Shown here piece after piece: positions 14,351 through 21,316 of a stretch of DNA of 34,733 nt (the stretch's first letter is position 1; each line of letters starts with the position of its first letter). A program made the position numbers and the translations under genes. The DNA lies in assembly GCA_900552225.1 (NCBI GenBank), contig URYX01000004.1:1-34733 (forward strand). Reading direction: 5' to 3'. Below the pieces are notes generated by a model, which saw only the letters and a program-made list of their open reading frames with translations, was not told the DNA's origin and ran no database searches. The stretch is from an uncultured Oscillospiraceae bacterium. GTDB lineage: Bacteria; Bacillota; Clostridia; Oscillospirales; Acutalibacteraceae.

Positions 14351-15436
14351 TTAGCCGTGTGCCTTTTCAAAATCGCGCATGAACTCCACCAGCTTTTCCA
14401 CGCCCTCGGTCGGCATGGCATTGTAGATGGAGGCACGCATGCCGCCGACGGTGCGGTGACCCTTCAGGTTGACAAATCCGGCCGCAGCGGCCTCCTTGAC
14501 AAAGAGGGCATCCAGCTCCTCGTTGCCGGTGACGAACGGGACGTTCATCAGTGAGCGGTCCTCCGGCACGACAGTGCCGTGAAACAGCGAGGAGCCGTCC
14601 AAGAAGTCGTAGAGGATCTTCGCCTTGTGCTCATTGATGGCCTGCATGGCCTTCAGCCCGCCGACCTCGTTTTTCAGCCATTCGAGAACCAGCTTGGCGA
14701 TGTAGATCGTATAGCAGGGCGGCGTGTTGTACATGGAGCCGTTGTCGGCGTGAATCTGATAGTTGAACATGGTCGGCGTGATGTTCTGCGGATGGCCGAT
14801 CAGATCCTCACGCACGATGACCAGCGTCATGCCGGCCGGGGCCATGTTCTTCTGCGCGCCCGCATACAGCAGTCCGAAGCGGCTGACGTCGATCGGCTCG
14901 GACAGAATGCAGGACGAGATGTCCGCCACCAGCGGCACGTCGCCGGTTTCCGGCAGCGTATGGTACTTGGTGCCGTAGATGGTGTTGTTGAAGCAGATGT
15001 GGAAATAATCCGCGTCCTTTGTAAAGGTAGCGGGATCCAGCTTCGGAATGTAGCGGAAGGTCTGATCCTTGGAGGAGGCGACAATGTGTGCCTCGCCGTA
15101 GCGGGAGGCCTCCTGATAAGCCTTGTTGGCCCATTGGCCGGTGATGACGAAATCCGCCTTGCCGGAACCGGTCATGAGATTGAGAGGTACCATGGCAAAC
15201 TGAGAGGAAGCGCCTCCCTGCAGGAACAGCACCTTGTAGCTGTCCGGAATGTCCATGATCTCGCGCAGCAGTGATTCACAGCCGCGGATGATGGCCTCGT
15301 AGGTCTTGGAGCGGTGGGACATCTCCATCACGGACTGTCCGCTTCCCTCATAATCCAGCATTTCCGCCGCGGCCTTGCGCAGCACACTTTCCGGCAGCAT
15401 CGAGGGGCCTGCCGAAAAATTGTAAACTCTACCCAT
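14351..15436 (-). CDS. serC: Phosphoserine aminotransferase
   Basis: 361 residues. A PLP enzyme that transfers the amino group of glutamate to 3-phosphohydroxypyruvate, the second step of serine synthesis. It begins YNFSAGPSMLPESVL, has SHRSKTYEAI and LFLQGGASSQFAMVPLN for phosphate and cofactor binding, and carries the PLP lysine at K196 in YAGAQKNMAPAGMT. The C-terminus GHRTVGGMRASIYNAMP is also typical. Length is normal. The ATG is preceded by GGAGGAGAG. First gene of the operon serC-serA-ydcF-ybaK, with a clear promoter about 75 bases upstream. Confidence 0.96.
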   Translation of the reverse strand: MGRVYNFSAGPSMLPESVLRKAAAEMLDYEGSGQSVMEMSHRSKTYEAIIRGCESLLREIMDIPDSYKVLFLQGGASSQFAMVPLNLMTGSGKADFVITGQWANKAYQEASRYGEAHIVASSKDQTFRYIPKLDPATFTKDADYFHICFNNTIYGTKYHTLPETGDVPLVADISSCILSEPIDVSRFGLLYAGAQKNMAPAGMTLVIVREDLIGHPQNITPTMFNYQIHADNGSMYNTPPCYTIYIAKLVLEWLKNEVGGLKAMQAINEHKAKILYDFLDGSSLFHGTVVPEDRSLMNVPFVTGNEELDALFVKEAAAAGFVNLKGHRTVGGMRASIYNAMPTEGVEKLVEFMRDFEKAHG

Positions 15437-15510
15437 AGAACTCTCTCCTCCGATCTCTCCGGGAAATGTGGCCGCCGTGACGGGGCCTCTCCCGCAGGAT
15501 ATATAGTGTT

Positions 15511-15539
15511 ATTTTAACGCATTACAGCAAAGAAGTCAA
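15511..15539 (-). promoter_or_regulatory. Sigma-A promoter of the serC operon
   Basis: Minus strand: TTGACT at 15539-15534, 17-base spacer, TAAAAT at 15516-15511. It leaves a leader of about 70 bases. I see no serine-specific riboswitch or T-box in the leader. Confidence 0.75.
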
Positions 15540-15664
15540 GACCGGATTCCAAAAAAGAGAGCGAAGGGAGGAGCTCTGTCTCCCCGTCTTCGACAAATCG
15601 GTGCCGTCCGGTAGAAAATCGGCTCCGGACGGTGCGGAAAATGCGCGCGGCCGCAAAAAAACCG

Positions 15665-15693
15665 TTGCAATTTGCCGGGGGATAGGGTATAAT
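15665..15693 (+). promoter_or_regulatory. Sigma-A promoter of the SRP RNA gene
   Basis: TTGCAA at 15665-15670, 17-base spacer, TATAAT at 15688-15693. The predicted start is near 15700, at the 5' end of the folded RNA. Confidence 0.85.
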
Positions 15694-15699
15694 AGATAA

Positions 15700-15933
15700 A
15701 CAAAGTCATTCGGCCGCACCCGCTTTTCGTGTGCGGCGATGCGGCGGCCGCCCCTCGGCGGCCGATGACAAATCCCCGGCGGCGTGTGTTGGGGCATACG
15801 GGTGGACGGGTCCTGTGCGACGGTGTGCCGTGAATCATGTCAGGCGGGGAACCGAGCAGCATTAAGCGGTGGCGGCCGTGTGCCGCAGGGAAGCCTGTTC
15901 GCCCGTATGCCCGAAAACACGCCGCTTATTTTA
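15700..15933 (+). ncRNA. ffs: Signal recognition particle RNA, large bacterial type
   Basis: About 234 bases. The Ffh-binding tip reads CAGGCGGGGAACCGAGCAGC (15841-15860): GGAA tetraloop at 15848-15851 flanked by the conserved CAGG and AGCAG internal loop. The long central helix is supported by GGGCATACGGG (15792-15802) pairing perfectly with CCCGTATGCCC (15902-15912), and by GCGGCGTG (15779-15786) with CACGCCGC (15918-15925). The 5' part (15705-15769), with GTCAT/ATGAC closure and GC-rich hairpins, fits the Alu domain of the Firmicutes form. Location immediately before dnaX is common in this phylum. The 3' end is estimated from the T-rich CTTATTTTATG. It has its own promoter and may also lead the dnaX transcript. 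Confidence 0.88.
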
Positions 15934-15968
15934 TGTATATTCCCGGCTGACGGCGGAGGTGAACGACA

Positions 15969-17633
15969 GTGTATCAGGTGTTGTATCGGAAATGGAGACC
16001 GCGTACCTTTTCGGAGGTCGTAGGGCAGCCCTATGTGACCGCGGCGCTGAAAAACGAGGTGAGGACGGGACGCCTGGCCCATGCGTATCTGTTTGTCGGC
16101 TCGCGCGGAACGGGGAAAACCTCCTGCGCCAAGATTCTGGCCAAGGCCGTCAACTGCCTGCATCCCGTGGACGGTAATCCGTGCGGAGAATGTGAGATCT
16201 GTCGCGGCATCGATGACGGCTCGGTGCTCGACGTGATGGAGATGGATGCCGCCTCCAACAACGGCGTGGACTATATCCGGGAGCTGCGGGAGGAAGTGGC
16301 ATATATGCCCTCCGTGGCCCGCTACCGGGTGTACATCATCGATGAGGTGCACATGATGACGGACAGTGCGTTCAATGCACTGCTCAAGACGCTGGAGGAG
16401 CCGCCGGAGCATGTCGTGTTTATTCTGGCGACGACCGAGCCGCACCGGATTCCCGCCACGATTCTTTCGCGCTGTCAGCGGTTTGACTTCGGCCGGATCC
16501 CGGCGGAGGACATTGCCGCCCGGCTCCGCGAGGTGGCGGAGCATGAGGAGTTTACGCTGACTGAGGACGCGGCGCTGCTGCTGGCGCGTCTGGCGGACGG
16601 CGGCATGCGCGACGCGCTGTCGCTGCTGGATCAGTGTGTTTCGCGGACGGACAACGTCACCGGAGATGTGGTGGCGGAGGCCACGGGACTGGCCGGACGG
16701 GAATATATGTATGAGCTGAGCGCGGCCATCCGTGACGGAAACGGCGGTGCGGCGCTGGAGCTGATCGACCGGCTGCACGGAGCCTCCAAGGATATGGAGC
16801 GGCTGTGCGCCGAAAGCCTGGATTTCTTCCGGCAGCTGATGCTGTGTCAGGCGGTCAGGGAGCCGGGGCGGCTGATGGCGCTGCCTGCGCCGGAGCTTGT
16901 GCGGCTGCAGCAGGAAAGCGCCCGGCTGTCCCCCGCGGCGGTGCTGCACTGTCTGGATGTGCTGCAGCGGACGATGGAGCGGATGCGCGGCAGCGGAAAC
17001 CGGCGGCTGGAGATGGAGATGACGGCGCTGAAGCTGTGCACCCCGTCGCTCGATGCGGATGTGACGGCGCTGGCGCGGCGTGTGCAGGCCGTGGAGGATG
17101 CCGTGCGCAGCGGTGCGGCAATGCCGGCCGCGGCTGCCGCACTTGCGGTCCGAACGGCTGAGGCGGCCCCGAAGCCGGCACAGGTGATTCCTGTGGTGAC
17201 GGTGCCTCCCGCCGAAGCGCCGGCGGCTCCGCGTGCCGAGGCGGCATCTGCGGCTCCGGCGGCGCCTGCACCTGCGGGCGCGGGCTTTGCGGCGGAAACG
17301 GAGACAGAGGTACCGTTTGACCGATGGAGTGAGGTGCTCAGCCGTTTGGCGGAGAGCTGCCCGCCGCTCTACGGAGTGCTGCTCGGCTCGACGGCCACGC
17401 TGCGCGGTGACCGCGTGCTGATTGCCACGGAAAACGAGATGTTCCGGACACTGGTCTCCCGCGACGGCAATAACCGGCTGCTGAGTGCGGCCATTCGCGC
17501 CGCCTGCGGACAGAGCTACCGCATCGGCCTCAAAAAGACGGCGGTCACGGCGGCTCCCCCGGCGGAGGATGCCCTGTCGGCTTTTCTGAGGGAGAGCCGC
17601 GAGAAGGGAATTGAAATTGAGGAACGGCGCTGA
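15969..17633 (+). CDS. dnaX: DNA polymerase III subunits gamma/tau
   Basis: 554 residues from a GTG start; GGAGGTGA lies six bases upstream and the product begins with the family sequence YQVLYRKWRPRTFSEVVGQ. Clamp-loader ATPase: Walker A GSRGTGKT (44-51), a four-Cys zinc site (C63, C72, C75, C78), DEVH (125-128) and the sensor/SRC region ATTEPHRIPATILSRCQ. An Ala/Pro-rich linker (about 375-440) leads to a C-terminal domain with FDRWSEVLSRLAES, expected to contact the polymerase. I saw no obvious slippery sequence for a programmed frameshift. First protein gene of dnaX-ybaB-recR-smpB. Confidence 0.96.
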   Translation: MYQVLYRKWRPRTFSEVVGQPYVTAALKNEVRTGRLAHAYLFVGSRGTGKTSCAKILAKAVNCLHPVDGNPCGECEICRGIDDGSVLDVMEMDAASNNGVDYIRELREEVAYMPSVARYRVYIIDEVHMMTDSAFNALLKTLEEPPEHVVFILATTEPHRIPATILSRCQRFDFGRIPAEDIAARLREVAEHEEFTLTEDAALLLARLADGGMRDALSLLDQCVSRTDNVTGDVVAEATGLAGREYMYELSAAIRDGNGGAALELIDRLHGASKDMERLCAESLDFFRQLMLCQAVREPGRLMALPAPELVRLQQESARLSPAAVLHCLDVLQRTMERMRGSGNRRLEMEMTALKLCTPSLDADVTALARRVQAVEDAVRSGAAMPAAAAALAVRTAEAAPKPAQVIPVVTVPPAEAPAAPRAEAASAAPAAPAPAGAGFAAETETEVPFDRWSEVLSRLAESCPPLYGVLLGSTATLRGDRVLIATENEMFRTLVSRDGNNRLLSAAIRAACGQSYRIGLKKTAVTAAPPAEDALSAFLRESREKGIEIEERR

Positions 17634-17665
17634 CAGGCGCAGAGAACGGAAAGGACGGAGAGCAG

Positions 17666-18010
17666 ATGAAGGCAAGATTACCGCAGGGGATGGGCGGCGG
17701 AGGAGGCAACATGCAGAGCATGCTGCGCCAGGCCCAGAAGATGCAGGAGGATATGGCGGCGCTTCAGGAGGAGCTGAACGCGCGTGAGTATACCGCGACG
17801 GCGGGAGGCGGTGCCGTCCGCGCGACGGTGGACGGGACGCACACGGTGCGTGCACTGACCATTCAGAAGGAAGTTGTGGATCCGGAGGATGCGGAAATGC
17901 TGGCGGATCTGGTCATGGCGGCGGTCAACGAGGCCATCCGTCAGGCCGTCAGCACCTCGGAGCAGGAGATGGGCAAGCTGACCGGCGGGCTGCACATGCC
18001 GGGCCTGTAA
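17666..18010 (+). CDS. ybaB: YbaB/EbfC nucleoid-associated protein
   Basis: 114 residues. It begins with a Gly-rich segment (QGMGGGGGNMQSMLRQAQKM), then a helix with MQEDMAALQEELNARE, the strand region EYTATAGGGAVRATVDGTHTVRALTIQ and VDPEDAEMLADLVMAAVNEA. These are the standard elements of this small DNA-binding dimer. The ATG follows GGAG by five bases. Placement between dnaX and recR is the classic order in bacteria and supports the call. Role: nucleoid organisation and possibly DNA repair; precise function remains unclear. Confidence 0.95.
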   Translation: MKARLPQGMGGGGGNMQSMLRQAQKMQEDMAALQEELNAREYTATAGGGAVRATVDGTHTVRALTIQKEVVDPEDAEMLADLVMAAVNEAIRQAVSTSEQEMGKLTGGLHMPGL

Positions 18011-18055
18011 GCCGGAAGAAAGCTGCCGGTACCGGCAGGGAGGGAAACAGAGCCT

Positions 18056-18658
18056 ATGGCTTCTATGGCGGCGCCGTTGGCGCGTTTGATTGAACAGCTG
18101 GAGCGGCTGCCGAGCATCGGGCATAAATCCGCGCAGCGGCTGGCCTTTTATATCCTGGGGCTGCCGCAGGAGGCAGCGGCGCAGCTGGTGGATGCCATTC
18201 GGGATGCCCGCGAAAAGATTCACGAATGCTCGGTTTGCTGCAATCTCACCGACGGGGAGACCTGCCCGGTGTGTGAGGACCCGACACGGGATCGGAGCAG
18301 CATCTGTGTGGTGGCGGACCCCCGGGACGTGTACGCTCTGGAACGCGCGCGGGAATATCACGGGCTCTACCATGTGCTGCACGGGAATTTATCCCCGATG
18401 GACGGCGTGGGACCGGATCAGCTCCGTATCAAGGAGCTGCTGCACCGTGTGGCGGAGGAACCGATCGAGGAGGTTATTATGGCCACGAATCCCACGGTGG
18501 AGGGCGAGGCCACGGCCATGTACCTCGGCAAGCTGCTTGCGCCGTTCGGCGTGAGGATCACGCGGCTGGCCTACGGGATTCCGGTGGGCGGCGATCTGGA
18601 GTATGCCGATGAAGTGACGCTGCGTCATTCGCTCGAAGGGCGCAGCCGGCTGCTGTGA
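18056..18658 (+). CDS. recR: Recombination mediator RecR
   Basis: 200 residues. RecR works with RecF/RecO in loading RecA at gaps. Helix-hairpin-helix region LERLPSIGHKSAQRLAF (15-31), four-Cys zinc finger CSVCCNLTDGETCPVC (C58, C61, C70, C73), and a Toprim domain beginning ICVVADPRDVYALE with later LIIATNPTVEGEAT-like sequence (here VIMATNPTVEGEAT). The C-terminal LAYGIPVGGDLEYADEVTL is diagnostic. Two starts are possible, ATG at 18056 and ATG at 18065; the ribosome site AGGGAGG fits neither ideally. Operon with dnaX and ybaB. Confidence 0.96.
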   Translation: MASMAAPLARLIEQLERLPSIGHKSAQRLAFYILGLPQEAAAQLVDAIRDAREKIHECSVCCNLTDGETCPVCEDPTRDRSSICVVADPRDVYALERAREYHGLYHVLHGNLSPMDGVGPDQLRIKELLHRVAEEPIEEVIMATNPTVEGEATAMYLGKLLAPFGVRITRLAYGIPVGGDLEYADEVTLRHSLEGRSRLL

Positions 18659-18685
18659 GCAGCCGCAGGGAGAGGAGGGGCGCCG

Positions 18686-19136
18686 ATGGGGGCGGCCGAG
18701 AACACCAAGACGATAGCCGTCAATAAAAAGGCGTTTCACGACTATTTTATTGAGGAAAGCATGGAGGCGGGCATCGAGCTGTGCGGCACGGAGGTCAAGG
18801 CGCTGCGTGCGGGCGGTGCAACGCTGAAGGATGCGTGGTGCTCCGTGGATGACGGAGAGATGTTCGTCTGCGGAATGCACATTTCCCCCTATGAGAAGGG
18901 CAATGTGTTCAACCGCGATCCGCTGCGGGTGCGGCGGCTGCTGATGCACAAGCGGGAAATCATGAGGCTGTTCGGTCTCATCAAGCAGCAGGGATATACC
19001 CTGATCCCGCTGTCGCTGTATTTCAAAGGCTCCCGCGTCAAGGTGCAGGTGGGGCTGTGCCGCGGCAAAAAGCTGTATGACCCGCCGCGATATGAGACGC
19101 GAGGCGGAACGCGCTCTCAAAGAGAGAAACAGCTGA
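18686..19136 (+). CDS. smpB: SsrA-binding protein SmpB, with apparent +1 frameshift near the C-terminus
   Basis: SmpB binds tmRNA and is needed for ribosome rescue. The frame from 18686 encodes IAVNKKAFHDYFIEESMEAG, CGTEVKALRAGGATLKDAW, and SLYFKGSRVKVQVGLCRGKKLYD, all standard SmpB. After KKLYD (near 19081) the frame continues as non-SmpB sequence and runs on into the transporter gene. Skipping one C in 19081-19083 gives RRDMRREAERALKERNS and a stop at 19134-19136, exactly the expected basic tail, and a terminator follows seven bases later. The indel is therefore either a sequencing/assembly error or a real mutation of the tail needed for decoding-centre contact. Without correction the product would lack the proper tail. 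Coordinates given are for the restored gene. Confidence 0.88.
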
Positions 19137-19142
19137 ACGGCG

Positions 19143-19171
19143 AAAAGCAAGACATCGGGTCCTGCTTTTTT
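19143..19171 (+). terminator. Terminator after smpB
   Basis: AAAAGCAAGAC (19143-19153), loop ATCGG, GTCCTGCTTTTTT (19159-19171): ten pairs with one A-C mismatch and a run of six T. It sits seven bases after the restored smpB stop and before the transporter start. Confidence 0.65.
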
Positions 19172-19198
19172 GTCGGAAGGAAAACGGAAAGGATTTTT

Positions 19199-20622
19199 AT
19201 GTCAAACGGATGGATGCACCGGCTCAGGCAAGGCCGCGGCCGTAATATGACCGAGGGCGGCATTTTTCGCAATCTGATACTGTTTGCCCTGCCGCTGCTG
19301 GCCGGCAATCTGTTCCAGCAGCTGTACAATATGGTCGATACCTGGGTGATCGGACAGACCGGAGAAAACGGAGCCTATGCCGCCGTCGGCAGTGTGGGGC
19401 CGATCGTGAATATCCTGATCGGTTTTTTCTCGGACTGTCCAGCGGGGCCGGCGTGGTAATCTCGCAGTATTTCGGAGCCGGCAACCGGAAAAAGGTGCAG
19501 GATACGGTACATACGGCCATGACCCTGACGCTCATTCTGTGTGTTGTGTTCACGGTGCTCGGCCTTTTGATGACGCCGCTGTTTCTGAATCTGATGCTGC
19601 ATGCCGAGGGGGAGGGCGGAGACATCTACCCCTTTGCCAGGCAATATCTGACCATCTATTTTTCCGGAGTTTCCGGGCTGATGCTCTATAATATGGGCTC
19701 CGGCATTCTGCGCGCCATCGGGGATTCCCGCCGCCCGTTTTATTTTCTGCTGGCCTCGGCGGCCACCAATACGGCGCTTGACCTGCTGTTTGTGTTTGTC
19801 TGCGGCATGGGTGTAGAGGGTGTGGCGTATGCCACCGTCATTGCGCAGGCGCTGTCCGCCGTCCTGACGGTGGCAACGCTGCTGCGCAGCGACAGCTGGG
19901 TGCGCCTGGACGTGCGAAAGCTGCGCATACGGGCGGAGCTGCTGCATCAGATTGTCCGGATCGGGATTCCGGCGGCGCTGCAGATGGCCATTACGGCGTT
20001 TTCCAATGTGTTTGTGCAGTCGTATATTGCCGGGGTCAACGCCGACCGCACCTATTGCCTCGGCGGGTGGACGACCTATTCCAAGGTGGATCAGTTTATT
20101 TTTATGCCGATCCAGTCGCTGGCGCTGTCAGTCACCACCTTTGTGGGGCAGAATCTCGGCGTGGGGAATGTGCGGCGGGCCAGGCACGGGACCTATATGG
20201 CCTATGGGATGGCAACGGCCGCCACGGTACTGCTGGCGATTCCTGTGATGCTGTTTGCCCCGTCAATCGCGGCGTTGTTCAACGCCGATCCGCACGTGGT
20301 GGAATATGCCGCACTGCTGCTGCGCACGCTGACGCCGTTTTATCTGTGCAGCTGTGTCAATCAGGTGTTTTCCGCCTCCCTGCGCGGCGCGGGAAATTCC
20401 CGCGCGCCGATGGTCATCATGCTGCTCTCGTTTGTGGCTTTCCGACAGGTGTATCTGTGGACGGTGTCGCGGTATATCTCCAACGAAATTTTACCGATCG
20501 CCATGAGCTATCCCGCCGGCTGGATCTGCTGCTGCATTCTGACGCTGCTGTATTATCACCGTGTCGGACTCAGCAACCGGATGATGGTTCCGGCGGAAGC
20601 CGGAGAGCCTCAGGGAGAATGA
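19199..20622 (+). pseudogene. MATE-family efflux transporter, split by a one-base frameshift
   Basis: The ATG at 19199 follows AAAGG. The first frame gives MTEGGIFRNLILFALPLLAG, NLFQQLYNMVDTWVIGQ and AAVGSVGPIVNILIGFFS, typical MATE N-terminus, then stops at 19457-19459. The second frame, open to 20622, continues with VISQYFGAGNRKKVQDTVHT and the remaining helices. Adding one G at 19432-19433 joins them as FFSGLSSGAGVVISQYFGAG, the normal family sequence, for about 474 residues and 12 helices. MATE proteins export cationic compounds with H+ or Na+. The rest of the gene is intact, so a base-call error is as likely as a true pseudogene. It is preceded by the smpB terminator and needs its own promoter or read-through. 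Confidence 0.85.
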
Positions 20623-20645
20623 CAAAACGGGGAACGCCCCGACGG

Positions 20646-20693
20646 AAAAAGACCGGAGAGAAGCCTGTAAGCAGGGCTCTCTCCGGTCTTTTG
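20646..20693. terminator. Strong bidirectional terminator
   Basis: 14-bp stem AAAAGACCGGAGAG with CTCTCCGGTCTTTT, extended inward by AGCC/GGCT, flanked by A and T runs. It lies between the transporter gene and the converging acetyltransferase gene. Confidence 0.9.
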
Positions 20694-20703
20694 CTTTGCG
20701 GCG

Positions 20704-21207
20704 CTATTCGGACGGCAGCGGTTTTTCCCAAAGAATTCCCCGGTAGCTTCCCTCCCGGCAGCGGCCGGCCGCGCGGTAGCCCTGCGCGGCGTAATACTGC
20801 TTCAGACGCTCGTTGTCCTCGGCACAGTCCAGCCGCATGGATCGTTGTCCGCGGGATACGGCCAGCCGCTCTGCAGCGGCCAGCATCCGCCGTCCCGTGC
20901 CGGGACAGCCCGGCGCGGTCACCAGATTGTGGACATAGCAGGTGGCGGCCGTTTCGCCGTCGTCCCAGCGGCTATCCTGTGTCAGCAGGACAACTGAGCC
21001 GGTGATCGGGGCCGCCGCTTCCTGCCACACATACAGTGTTCCGGCCGTGCAGCAGGACGCATAATAGGAGAGCGGGTACACCGACAGATACTCCGTGACA
21101 TTCCACTGCCGGATGCCCTTCCGGTTCATCCAGTGTATCCGCTGTCGGTACAGCTCAAACACCGAAGGAACCTCATCCGGGGCGGCCCGACGCAGAGGTG
21201 AGCTCAT
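20704..21207 (-). CDS. GNAT-family N-acetyltransferase
   Basis: 167 residues. The ATG at 21207 is chosen because AAAGGAGTG stands nine bases upstream. It starts LRRAAPDEVPSVFELYRQR, a usual GNAT opening, followed by ITGSVVLLTQDSRWDD, VHNLVTAPGCPGTGRRMLAAAERLA (acetyl-CoA-binding motif A, here with GCPGTGRRML) and a final strand region SMRLDCAEDNERLKQYYAAQGY. The substrate cannot be predicted. WMNRKGIRQWN near residues 26-36 is common to a GNAT subgroup in Firmicutes. No operon partner; nifJ lies upstream on the same strand behind a likely terminator. Confidence 0.88.
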   Translation of the reverse strand: MSSPLRRAAPDEVPSVFELYRQRIHWMNRKGIRQWNVTEYLSVYPLSYYASCCTAGTLYVWQEAAAPITGSVVLLTQDSRWDDGETAATCYVHNLVTAPGCPGTGRRMLAAAERLAVSRGQRSMRLDCAEDNERLKQYYAAQGYRAAGRCREGSYRGILWEKPLPSE

Positions 21208-21258
21208 CCGCTTCACTCCTTTCACCAATACGGCACGGACGGGCAGAAATCAAATGGC

Positions 21259-21297
21259 AGCAGGCCGGGTTTCCCTTTCGGGGAGGCCCGGCCTGCT
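21259..21297 (-). terminator. Probable terminator after nifJ
   Basis: 11-bp stem AGCAGGCCGGG (21259-21269) with CCCGGCCTGCT (21287-21297), with further inner pairing TCCC/GGGA. The T tract on the minus strand is poor (TGCCATTTG), so efficiency is uncertain. Confidence 0.55.
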
Positions 21298-21316
21298 TTC
21301 GTACAGAGAATGAAAA

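Noticed and set aside
15840..17855. A 671-codon minus-strand frame over the SRP RNA and dnaX
   Set aside because: Arg/His/Pro-rich shadow of dnaX; composition is typical of antisense translation of a GC-rich gene.
18686..19459. A natural SmpB-MATE fusion protein
   Set aside because: The joint sequence contains a terminator and matches neither family between the two parts; two single-base indels explain it better.
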